Source: Antedon mediterranea (taxonomy: Eukaryota > Echinodermata > Crinoidea > Comatulida > Antedonidae). From it: a stretch of 64,000 nucleotides of DNA. The position numbers and the translations under genes are program-made. The number at the start of each line of letters is the position of its first letter. The stretch's first letter is position 1. The stretch spans positions 34,335,795 to 34,399,794 of the forward strand of contig NC_092670.1 in the NCBI RefSeq assembly GCF_964355755.1, read 5' to 3'. A model generated the notes under the pieces. That model was not told the origin of the DNA. It worked only from the letters and a program-made list of their open reading frames with translations, and searched no databases. Of this stretch, positions 23,901 to 35,913 are shown one piece after another.

Positions 23901-26900
23901 CCCGACGCCTCGGGCCGGGTACACAATAGTATGGATTGACGTAGAATGGTCCGGACATTTCAGAAATGTGCCACTTGCCCCGGCCCAGTGCGGGCAAGTA
24001 CGTGTTTTAAAGCAATTTAAAATGCGTATTTTTAGTGTTATTTTACTAAATATTAATAGCACCACATTTAAAGTGGCCATACGACCACACCCCGACGCCT
24101 CGGGCCGGGAACACAATAGTATAGATTAACGTAGTATGGTCCTGGCATTCCAGAAATATGCCACTTGCCCCGGCCCAGTGCGGGCAAGTACGGATTTTAA
24201 AGCAATTTAAAATGCGTATTTTTAGCATTAATTTAGTAAACACGACTTTTAAAGTGGCCATATGACCACACCCCGACGCCTCGGGCCGGGTACACAATAG
24301 TATAGATTGACGTAGTATGATCCTGGCTTTCCAGAAATGTGCCACTTGCCCCGGCCCAGTGCGGGCAAGTGCGGATTTTAAAGCAATTTAAAATGCGTGT
24401 TTTTAGTGTTATTTTACTAAGTATTAATAGCACCAATTTTAAAGTGGCAATATGACCACACCCCGACGCCTCGGGCCGGGTACACAATAGTATGGATTGA
24501 CGTAGAATGGTCCGGACATTTCAGAAATGTGCCACTTGCCCCGGCCCAGTGCGGGCAAGTACGTGTTTTAAAGCATTTTAAAATGCGTATTTTTAGTGTT
24601 ATTTTACTAAATATTAATAGCACCACATTTAAAGTGGCCATATGACCACACCCCGACGCCTCGGGCCGGGTACACAATAATATAGATTGACGTAGTATGG
24701 TTCTGGCATTCCAGAAATGTGCCACTTGCCCCGGCCCAGTGCGGGCAAGTACGGGTTTTAAAGCAATTTAAAATGCGTATTTTTAGTGTTATTTTACTAA
24801 GTATTAATAGCACCACTTTTAAAGTGGCAATATGACCACACCCCGACGCCTCGGGCCGGGTACACAATAGTATAGATTGACGTAGTATGGTCCTGGCTTT
24901 CCAGAAATGTGCCACTTGCCCCGGCCCAGTGCGTGCAAGTACGTGTTTTAAAGCAATTTCAAATGCGTATTTTTAGCAAAAATTTACTAAGAATTAATAG
25001 CACCACTTTTAAAGTGGCCATATGACCACACCCCGACGCCTCGGGTCGGGTTCACAATAGTATAGATTGATGTAGAATGGTCCTGGCATTCCATAAATGT
25101 GCCACTTGCCCCGGCCCAGTACGGGCAAGTAAGTGTTTAAAAGCAATTTCAAATGCGTATTTTTAGCATTAATTTACTAAGAATTAATAGCACCACATTT
25201 AAAGTGGCCATATGACCACACCCCGACGCCTCGGGCCGGGAACACAATAGTATAGATTGACGTAGTATGGTCCTGGCATTTCAGAAATGTGCCACTTGCC
25301 CCGGCCCAGTGCGGGCAAGTACGGATTTTAAAGCAATTTAAAATGCGTATTTTTAGCATTAATTTAGTAAACATGACTTTTAAAGTGGCCATATGACCAC
25401 ACCCCGACGCCTCGGGCCGGGTACACAATAGTATAGATTGACGTAGTATGGTCCTGGCTTTCCAGAAATGTGCCACTTGCCCCGGCCCAGTGCGGGCAAG
25501 TACGGATTTTAAAGCAATTTAAAATGCGTGTTTTTAGTGTTATTTTACTAAGTATTAATAGCACCAATTTTAAAGTGGCAATATGACCACACCCCGACGC
25601 CTCGGGCCGGGTACACAATAGTATGGATTGACGTAGAATGGTCCGGACATTTCAGAAATGTGCCACTTGCCCCGGCCCAGTGCGGGCAAGTACGTGTTTT
25701 AAAGCAATTTAAAATGCGTATTTTTAGTGTTATTTTACTAAATATTAATAGCACCACATTTAAAGTGGCCATATGACCACACCCCGACGCCTCGGGCCGG
25801 GTACACAATAATATAGATTGACGTAGTATGGTCCTGGCATTCCAGAAATGTGCCACTTGCCCCGGCCCAGTGCGGGCAAGTACGGGTTTTAAAGCAATTT
25901 AAAATGCGTATTTTTAGTGTTATTTTACTAAGTATTAATAGCACCACTTTTAAAGTGGCAATATGACCACACCCCGACGCCTCGGGCCGGGTACACAATA
26001 GTATAGATTGACGTAGTATGGTCCTGGCATTCCAGAAATGTGCCACTTGCCCCGGCCCAGTGCGGGCAAGTACGGGTTTTAAAGCAATTTAAAATGCGTA
26101 TTTTTAGCATTAATTTAGTAAACACCACTTTTAAAGTGGCCATATGACCACACCCCAACGCCTCAGGTCGGGTACACAATAGTATAGATTGACGTAGTAT
26201 GGTCCTGGCATTCAAGAAATGTACCACTTGCCCCGGCCCAGTGCGGGCAAGTACGTGTTTTAAAGCAATTTAAAATGCGTATTTTTAGCATTAATTTAGT
26301 AAACACCACTTTTAAAGTGGCCATATGACCACACCCCAACGCCTCAGGTCGGGTACACAATAGTATAGATTGACGTAGTATGGTCCTGGCATTCCAGAAA
26401 TGTACCACTTGCCCCGGCCCAGTGCGGGCAAGTACGTGTTTAAAAGCAATTTCAAATGTGTATTTTTAGCATTAATTTACTAAGAATTAATAGCACCACT
26501 TTTAAAGTGGCCATATGACCACACCCCGACGCTTCGGGTCGGGTTCATAATAGTATAGATTGATGTAGAATGGTCCTGGCATTCCATAAATGTGCCACTT
26601 GCCCCGGCCCAGTACGGGCAAGTAAGTGTTTAAAAGCAATTTCAAATGCGTATTTTTAGCATTAATTTACTAAGAATTAATAGCACCACATTTAAAGTGG
26701 CCATATGACCACACCCCGACACCTCGGGCCGGGAACACAATAGTATAGATTGACGTAGTATGGTCCTGGCATTCCAGAAATATGCCACTTGCCCCGGCCC
26801 AGTGCGAGCAAGTACGGATTTTAAAGCAATTTAAAATGCGTATTTTTAGCATTAATTTAGTAAACATCACTTTTAAAGTGGCCATATGACCACACCCCGA

Positions 26901-29900
26901 CGCCTCGGGCCGGGTACACAATAGTATAGATTGACTTAGTATGGTCCTGGCTTTCCAGAAATGTGCCACTTGCCCCGGCCCAGTGCGGGCAAGTACGTGT
27001 TTAAAAGCAATTTCAAATGCGTATTTTTAGCATTAAATTTACTAAGAATTAATAGCACCACATTTAAAGTGGCCATATGACCACACCCCGACGCCTCGGG
27101 CCGGGAACACAATAGTATAGATTAACGTAGTATGGTCCTGGCATTCCAGAAATATGCCACTTGCCCCGGCCCAGTGCGGGCAAGTACGGATTTTAAAGCA
27201 ATTTAAAATGCGTATTTTTAGCATTAATTTAGTAAACACGACTTTTAAAGTGGCCATATGACCACACCCCGACGCCTCGGGCCGGGTACACAATAGTATA
27301 GATTGACGTAGTATGGTCCCGGCTTTCCAGAAATGTGCCACTTGCCCCGGCCCAGTGCGGGCAAGTACGGATTTTAAAGCAATTTAAAATGCGTGTTTTT
27401 AGTGTTATTTTACTAAGTATTAATAGCACCAATTTTAAAGTGGCAATATGACCACACCCCGACGCCTCGGGCCGGGTACACAATAGTATGGATTGACGTA
27501 GAATGGTCCGGACATTTCAGAAATGTGCCACTTGCCCCGGCCCAGTGCGGGCAAGTACGTGTTTTAAAGCAATTTAAAATGCGTATTTTTAGTGTTATTT
27601 TACTAAATATTAATAGCACCACATTTAAAGTGGCCATATGACCACACCCCGACGCCTCGGGCCGGGAACACAATAGTATAGATTAACGTAGTATGGTCCT
27701 GGCATTCCAGAAATATGCCACTTGCCCCGGCCCAGTGCGGGCAAGTACGGATTTTAAAGCAATTTAAAATGCGTATTTTTAGCATTAATTTAGTAAACAC
27801 GACTTTTAAAGTGGCCATATGACCACACCCCGACGCCTCGGGCCGGGTACACAATAGTATAGATTGACGTAGTATGGTCCTGGCTTTCCAGAAATGTGCC
27901 ACTTGCCCCGGCCCAGTGCGGGCAAGTGCGGATTTTAAAGCAATTTAAAATGCGTGTTTTTAGTGTTATTTTACTAAGTATTAATAGCACCAATTTTAAA
28001 GTGGCAATATGACCACACCCCGACGCCTCGGGCCGGGTACACAATAGTATGGATTGACGTAGAATGGTCCGGAAATTTCAGAAATGTGCCACTTGCCCCG
28101 GCCCAGTGCGGGCAAGTACGTGTTTTAAAGCAATTTAAAATGCGTATTTTTAGTGTTATTTTACTAAATATTAATAGCACCACATTTAAAGTGGCCATAT
28201 GACCACACCCCGACGCCTCAGGCCGGGTACACAATAATATAGATTGACGTAGTATGGTCCTGGCATTCCAGAAATGTGCCACTTGCCCCGGCCCAGTGCG
28301 GGCAAGTACGGGTTTTAAAGCAATTTAAAATGCGTATTTTTAGTGTTATTTTACTAAGTATTAATAGCACCACTTTTAAAGTGGCAATATGACCACACCC
28401 CGACGCCTCGGGCCGGGTACACAATAGTATAGATTGACGTAGTATGGTCCTGGCTTTCCAGAAATGTGCCACTTGCCCCGGCCCAGTGCGTGCAAGTACG
28501 TGTTTTAAGCAATTTTTTAATGCGTATTTTTAGCAAAAATTTACTAAGAATTAATAGCACCACTTTTAAAGTGGCCATATGACCACACCCCGACGCCTCG
28601 GGTCGGGTTCACAATAGTATAGATTGATGTAGAATGGTCCTGGCATTCCATAAATGTGCCACTTGCCCCGGCCCAGTACGGGCAAGTAAGTGTTTAAAAG
28701 CAATTTCAAATGCGTATTTTTAGCATTAATTTACTAAGAATTAATAGCACCACATTTAAAGTGGCCATATGACCACACCCCGACGCCTCGGGCCGGGAAC
28801 ACAATAGTATAGATTGACGTAGTATGGTCCTGGCATTCCAGAAATATGCCACTTGCCCCGGCCCAGTGCGAGCAAGTACGGATTTTAAAGGAATTTAAAA
28901 TGCGTATTTTTAGCATTAATTTAGTAAACACCACTTTTAAAGTGGCCATATGACCACACCCCGACGCCTCGGGCCGGGTACACAATAGTATAGATTGACG
29001 TAGTATGGTCCTGGCTTTCCAGAAATGTGCCACTTGCCCCGGCCCAGTGCGGGCAAGTACGTGTTTAAAAGCAATTTCAAATGCGTATTTTTAGCATTAA
29101 TTTACTAAGAATTAATAGCACCACATTTAAAGTGGCCATATGACCACACCCCGACGCCTCGGGCCGGGAACACAATAGTATAGATTGACGTAGTATGGTC
29201 CTGGCATTCCAGAAATATGCCACTTGCCCCGGCCCAGTGCGGGCAAGTACGGATTTTAAAGCAATTTAAAATGCGTATTTTTAGCATTAATTTAGTAAAC
29301 ACCACTTTTAAAGTGGCCATATGACCACACCCCGACGCCTCGGGCCGGGTACACAATAGTATAGATTGACGTCGTATGGTCCTGGCTTTCCAGAAATGTG
29401 CCACTTGGCCCGGCCCAGTGCGGGCAAGTACGGATTTTAAAGCAATATAAAATGCGTATTTTTAGTGTTATTTTACTAAGTATTAATAGCACCACTTTTA
29501 AAGTGGCAATATGACCACACCCCGACGCCTCGGGCCGGGTTCACAATAGTATGGATTGACGTAGAAAGGTCCAGACTTTCTAGAAATGTGCCACTTGCCT
29601 CGGCCCAGTGCGGGCAAGTACGGATTTTAAAGCAATTTAAAATGCGTATTTTTAGTGTTATTTTACTAAGTATTAATAGCACCACTTTTAAAGTGCAATA
29701 TGACCACACCCCGACGCCTCGGGCCGGGTTCACAATAGTATGGATTGACGTAGAAAGGTCCAGACTTTCTAGAAATGTGCCACTTGCCCCGGCCCAGTGC
29801 GGGCAAGTACGTGTTTTAAAGCAATTTAAAATGTGTATTTTTAGTCTTATTTTACTAAGTATTAATAGCACCACTTTTAAAGTGGCCATATGACCACACC

Positions 29901-32900
29901 CCGACGCCTCGGGCCAGGTACACAATAATATAGATTGACGTAATTTGGTCCTGGCATTCCAGAAATGTGCCACTTGCCCCGGCCCAGTGCGGGCAAGTAC
30001 GGGTTTTAAAGCAATTTAAAATGCGTATTTTTAGTGTTATTTTACTAAGTATTAAAAGCACCACTTTTAAAGTGGCAATATGACCACACACCGACGCCTC
30101 GGGTCGGGTTCACGATAGTATAGATTGACGTAGTATGGTCCTGGCATTCAAGAAATGTACCACTTGCCCCGGCCCAGTGCGGGCAAGTACGTGTTTTAAA
30201 GCAATTTAAAATGCGTATTTTTAGCATTAATTTAGTAAACACCACTTTTAAAGTGGCCATATGACCACACCCCAACGCCTCAGGTCGGGTACACAATAGT
30301 ATAGATTGACGTAGTATGGTCCTGGCATTCCAGAAATGTACCACTTGCCCCGGCCCAGTGCGGGCAAGTACGGATTTTAAAGCAATTTAAAATGCGTATT
30401 TTTAGCATTAATTTAGTAAACACCACTTTTAAAGTGGCCATATGACCACACCCCGACGCCTCGGGCCGGGTACACAATAGTATAGATTGACGTCGTATGG
30501 TCCTGGCTTTCCAGAAATGTGCCACTTGGCCCGGCCCAGTGCGGGCAAGTACGGATTTTAAAGCAATATAAAATGCGTATTTTTAGTGTTATTTTACTAA
30601 GTATTAATAGCACCACTTTTAAAGTGGCAATATGACCACACCCCGACGCCTCGGGCCGGGTTCACAATAGTATGGATTGACGTAGAAAGGTCCAGACTTT
30701 CTAGAAATGTGCCACTTGCCCCGGCCCAGTGCGGGCAAGTACGTGTTTTAAAGCAATTTAAAATGTGTATTTTTAGTCTTATTTTACTAAGTATTAATAG
30801 CACCACTTTTATAGTGGCCATATGACCACACCCCGACGCCTCGGGCCGGGTACACAATAGTATAGATTGACGTCGTATGGTCCTGGCTTTCCAGAAATGT
30901 GCCACTTGCCTCGGCCCAGTGCGGGCAAGTACGGATTTTAAAGCAATTTAAAATGCGTATTTTTAGTGTTATTTTACTAAGTATTAATAGCACCACTTTT
31001 AAAGTGCAATATGACCACACCCCGACGCCTCGGGCCGGGTTCACAATAGTATGGATTGACGTAGAAAGGTCCAGACTTTCTAGAAATGTGCCACTTGCCC
31101 CGGCCCAGTGCGGGCAAGTACGTGTTTTAAAGCAATTTAAAATGTGTATTTTTAGTCTTATTTTACTAAGTATTAATAGCACCACTTTTAAAGTGGCCAT
31201 ATGACCACACCCCGACGCCTCGGGCCGGGTACACAATAATATAGATTGACGTAATTTGGTCCTGGCATTCCAGAAATGTGCCACTTGCCCCGGCCCAGTG
31301 CGGGCAAGTACGGGTTTTAAAGCAATTTAAAATGCGTATTTTTAGTGTTATTTTACTAAGTATTAAAAGCACCACTTTTAAAGTGGCAATATGACCACAC
31401 ACCGACGCCTCGGGTCGGGTTCACGATAGTATAGATTGACGTAGTATGGTCCTGGCATTCAAGAAATGTACCACTTGCCCCGGCCCAGTGCGGGCAAGTA
31501 CGTGTTTTAAAGCAATTTAAAATGCGTATTTTTAGCATTAATTTAGTAAACACCACTTTCAAAGTGGCCATATGACCACACCCCAACGCCTCAGGTCGGG
31601 TACACAATAGTATAGATTGACGTAGTATGGTCCTGGCATTCCAGAAATGTACCACTTGCCCCGGCCCAGTGCGGGCAAGTACGTGTTTAAAAGCAATTTC
31701 AAATGTGTATTTTTAGCATTAATTTACTAAGAATTAATAGCACCACTTTTAAAGTGGCCATATGATCACACCCCAACGCCTCGGGCCGGGAACACAATAG
31801 TATAGATTGACGTAGTATGGTCCTGGCATTCCAGAAATATGCCACTTGCCCCGGCCCAGTGCGGGCAAGTACGGATTTTAAAGCAATTTAAAATGCGTAT
31901 TTTTAGCATTAATTTAGTAAACACCACTTTTAAAGTGGCCATATGACCACACCCCGACGCCTCGGGCCGGGTACACAATAGTATAGATTGACGTCGTATG
32001 GTCCTGGCTTTCCAGAAATGTGCCACTTGGCCCGGCCCAGTGCGGGCAAGTACGGATTTTAAAGCAATATAAAATGCGTATTTTTAGTGTTATTTTACTA
32101 AGTATTAATAGCACCACTTTTAAAGTGGCAATATGACCACACCCCGACGCCTCGGGCCGGGTTCACAATAGTATGGATTGACGTAGAAAGGTCCAGACTT
32201 TCTAGAAATGTGCCACTTGCCCCGGCCCAGTGCGGGCAAGTACGTGTTTTAAAGCAATTTAAAATGTGTATTTTTAGTCTTATTTTACTAAGTATTAATA
32301 GCACCACTTTTAAAGTGGCCATATGACCACACCCCGACGCCTCGGGCCGGGTACACAATAGTATAGATTGACGTCGTATGGTCCTGGCTTTCCAGAAATG
32401 TGCCACTTGCCCCGGCCCAGTGCGGGCAAGTACGGGTTTTAAAGCAATTTAAAATGCGTATTTTTAGTGTTATTTTACTAAGTATTAAAAGCACCACTTT
32501 TAAAGTGGCAATATGACCACACACCGACGCCTCGGGTCGGGTTAGGGATAGTATAGATTGACGTAGTATGGTCCTGGCATTCAAGAAATGTACCACTTGC
32601 TCCGGCCCAGTGCGGGCAAGTACGTGTTTTAAAGCAATTTAAAATGCGTATTTTTAGCATTAATTTAGTAAACACCACTTTTAAAGTGGCCATATGACCA
32701 CACCCCAACGCCTCAGGTCGGGTACACAATAGTATAGATTGACGTAGTATGGTCCTGGCATTCCAGAAATGTACCACTTGCCCCGGCCCAGTGCGGGCAA
32801 GTACGTGTTTAAAAGCAATTTCAAATGTGTATTTTTAGCATTAATTTACTAAGAATTAATAGCACCACATTTAAAGTGGCCATATGACCACACCCCGACG

Positions 32901-33712
32901 CCTCGGGCCGGGTACACAATAGTATAGATTGACGTAGTATGGTCCTGGCTTTCCAGAAATGTGCCACTTGCCCCGGCCCAGTGCGGGCAAGTACGGATTT
33001 TAAAGCAATTTAAAATGCGTATTTTTAGCATTAATTTAGTAAACACCACTTTTAAAGTGGCCATATGACCACACCCCGACGCCTCAGGTCGGGTTCACAA
33101 TAGTATAGATTGATGTAGAATGGTCCTGGCATTCCATAAATGTTCCACTTGCCCCGGCCCAGTGCGGGCAAGTACGTGTTTAAAAGCAATTTCAAATGCG
33201 TATTTTTAGCATTAATTTACTAAGAATTAATAGCACCACATTTAAAGTGGCCATATGACCACACCCCGACGCCTCGGGCCGGGAACACAATAGTATAGAT
33301 TGACGTAGTATGGTCCTGGCATTCCAGAAATATGCCACTTGACCCGGCCCAGTGCGGGCAAGTACGGATTTTAAAGCAATTTAAAATGCGTATTTTTAGC
33401 ATTAATTTAGTAAACACCACTTTTAAAGTGGCCATATGACCACACCCCGACGCCTCGGGCCGGGTACACAATAGTATAGATTGACGTCGTATGGTCCTGG
33501 CTTTCCAGAAATGTGCCACTTGCCCCGGCCCAGTGCGGGCAAGTACGGATTTTAAAGCAATTTAAAATGCGTATTTTTTGTGTTATTTTACTAAGTATTA
33601 ATAGCACCACTTTTAAAGTGGCAATATGACCACACCCCGACGCCTCGGGCCGGGTTCACAATAGTATGGATTGACGTAGAAAGGTCCAGACTTTCTAGAA
33701 ATGTGCCACTTG
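17945..33712. repeat. Satellite array, left arm, about 85 monomers of 181-190 bp
   Basis: Each monomer contains CCCCGACGCCTCGGGCCGGG, CACAATAGTATAGATTGACG, CATTCCAGAAATGTGCCACT, ACTTGCCC...GGGCAAGT, AAAGCAATTTAAAATGCG and CCACTTTTAAAGTGG. Two length classes differ by about 9 bp: TTTAGTAAACACCAC versus TTTACTAAGAATTAATAGCACCAC. Higher-order repeats are evident: an eight-monomer block of 1,493 bp recurs from 20.5 to 22.0 to 23.5 kb and from 25.2 to 26.7 kb. A seven-monomer block of 1,311 bp recurs from 29.5 to 30.8 kb. Monomer length is not a multiple of three, so the long open frames across it are incidental. Confidence 0.95.
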
Positions 33713-35328
33713 GTCATATGGCCACTTTAAAAGTGGTGTTTACTAAATTAATGCTAAAAATACGCATTTTAAATTGCTTTAAAACACGTACTTGCCCGCA
33801 CTGGGCCGGGGCAAGTGGCACATTTCTGGAATGTCAGGACCATTCTACGTCAATCCATACTATTGTGAACCCGGCCGCCCGAGGCGTCGGGGTGTGGTCA
33901 TATGGCCACTTTAAAAGTGGTGTTTACTAAATTAATGCTAAAAATACGCATTTTAAATTGCTTTAAAACACGTACTTGCCCGCACTGAGCCGAGGCAAGT
34001 GGAACATTTCTGGAATGCCAGGACCATTCTACGTCAATCTATACTATCGTGAACCCGGCCCGAGGCGTCGGGGTGTGGTCATATTGCCACTTTGAAAGTG
34101 GTGCTATTAATACTTAGAAAAAAAAAACTAAATATACGCATTTTAAATTGCTTTAAAACACGTACTTGCCCGCACTTGGCCGGGGCAAGTAGCACATTTA
34201 TGGAATGCCAGGACCATACTACGTCAATCTATACTATTGTGTACCCGGCCCGAGGCGTCGGGGTGTGGTCATATGGCCACTTTAAAAGTGGTGTTTACTA
34301 AATTAATGCTAAAAATTCGCATTTTAAATTGCTTTAAAATCCGTACTTGCCCGCACTGGGCCGGGGCAAGTGGCATATTTCTGGAATGCCAGGACCATAC
34401 TACGTCAATCTATACTATTGTGTTCCCGGCCCGAGGCGTCGGGGTGTGGTCATATGGCCACTTTAAAAGTGGTGTTTACTAAATTAATGCTAAAAATACG
34501 CATTTTAAATTGCTTTAAAACACGTACTTGCCCGCACTGGTCCGGGGCAAGTGGCACATTTCTGGAATGTCAGGACCATTCTACGTCAATCCATACTATT
34601 GTGAACCCGGCCCGAGGCGTCGGGGTGTGGTCATATTGCAACTTTAAAAGTAGTGCTGTTAATACTTAGTAAAAAAACACTAAATATACGCATTTTAAAT
34701 GGCTTTAAAACACGTACTTGCCCGAACTGGGCCGGGGCAATTGGCACATTTCTGGAATGCCAGGACAATACTACGTCAATCTATACTATTGTGTACCCGG
34801 CCCGAGGCGTCGGGGTGTGGTCATATGGCCACTTTAAAAGTGGTGTTTACTAAATTAATGCTAAAAATACGCATTTTAAATTGCTTTAAAACACGTACTT
34901 GCCCGCACTGGGCCGGGGCAAGTGGCATATTTCTGGAATGCCAGGACCATTCTACGTCAATCTATACTATCGTGAACCCGGCCCGAGGCGTCGGGGTGTG
35001 GTCATATGGCCACTTTAAAAGTGGTGCTATTAATTCTTAGGAAATTATTGGTAAAAATACTCTTTGAAATTGCTTTAAAACACGTACTTGCCCGCACTGC
35101 TGGGCCGTGGCAGGTGGCACATTTATGGTATGTCAGGACCATTCTACATCAATCTATACTATTGTGAACCCGGCCCGAGGCGTCGGGGTGTGGTCATATT
35201 TCCACTTTAAAAGTGGTGCTATTAATACTTAGTAAAAAACACTAAAAATACGCATTTTAAATTGCTTTAAAATCCGTACTTGCCCGCACTGGGCCGGGGC
35301 AAGTGGCACATTTCTGGAATGCCAGGAA
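33713..35328. repeat. Satellite array, right arm (inverted), about 8.7 monomers
   Basis: This is the same monomer in reverse complement. The switch occurs within a few bases, at GTGCCACTTG / GGTCATATGGCCAC, with no loop sequence. Monomers toward the outer end are more diverged, for example around 34110-34140, 34630-34690 and 35041-35065. Confidence 0.93.
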
Positions 35329-35666
35329 GCGTTGGTATGGTCGTAATATCGGAACTAAAAAATTGTAAATCTGTGATAAAATAGGTACATCTACACTAGG
35401 TCTACTTTGGTACGAATTTGGGCCAGCCGGTCGGCCGCGGCCTAGCGAACGTCGAATAAGGAACCAACTTCACGAATGAATGTCGAATAGGGAATAAGTG
35501 AATAAGTAACAGCAGGAGATTGGTTGGTGGCGCACGGCATATTTACCGCTGGGAAATTATCATTTTCGAAATTTTGGCCTAGCCTAGCGAATGTCGAACG
35601 TCGAATAAGGAACCAACTTCCATTGACGAATGTCGAATAAGGAATAAGTAACCAACTTCACGGCGC
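35329..35666 (-). repeat. Right terminal inverted repeat of the foldback element
   Basis: This 338-bp mirror copy of the left terminal repeat ends ...CTTCACGGCGC. The following 11 bases repeat the left flank. Confidence 0.9.
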
Positions 35667-35677
35667 TTTATAACTTA
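35667..35677. repeat. 11-bp target-site duplication, right copy
   Basis: TTTATAACTTA is identical to the left copy at 17605-17615. Confidence 0.85.
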
Positions 35678-35913
35678 ATAATATTATTAATGATAATATT
35701 GATGGTTTTTTTTTTATTAATTTTTAATTTTATGCACATTTAATTTATGTATTTTTTGTTAAAATGACAGTTTTTCTCTGTAATATGGTTCATTCAGTGT
35801 TGTATGTTATTGCGTTTTTAAGCATCCGGAAACCAAATGTCATGTTTGCCTATGCTTGTGTTCATGACAATAAAGAATTTATCTTAATTTTATTTGTAGT
35901 GAATAGAGAAATA

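Larger units (their letters stand above)
17616..35666. mobile_element. Giant foldback-type DNA transposon (18,051 bp) with satellite arms
   Basis: The element has terminal inverted repeats of 329 bp (17616-17944) and 338 bp (35329-35666), outer end GCGCCGTGAAGTTGG, and exact 11-bp direct flanks TTTATAACTTA. Everything between is a tandem array of a 181-190-bp monomer in one orientation up to about 33712 and in the opposite orientation from there on. No transposase or other unique interior is seen, so it is non-autonomous. Terminal repeats plus inverted tandem arms define foldback elements (Drosophila FB, sea urchin TU, Galileo). An 11-bp duplication and long terminal repeats fit the Mutator-like superfamily best; that superfamily call is inference. 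Confidence 0.9.

Noticed and set aside
29588-31204. Two identical 101-residue + strand frames inside the satellite
   Set aside because: They are 1,311 bp apart and reflect the seven-monomer higher-order repeat, not genes.
17898-35040. Dozens of 60-165-residue open frames on one strand (flipping strand at 33.7 kb) that look like a repeated protein with HWAGASGTFLECQDHTTS-type units
   Set aside because: They follow the satellite monomer exactly. Monomers of 181 and 190 bp are 1 mod 3, so each unit is read in a new frame and the apparent protein wraps through the frames of DNA. No start, splice or codon constraint beyond the DNA repeat is visible.
17945-35328. CRISPR-like array
   Set aside because: Units are contiguous near-identical monomers without unique spacers, in a eukaryotic genome. 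It is a satellite.
35764-35913. Upstream ATG extension of the first Staufen coding exon
   Set aside because: The extra 50 residues run through a polypyrimidine tract and an acceptor (TTATTTGTAG) at 35899, so they are intron. ATG 35914 was taken.
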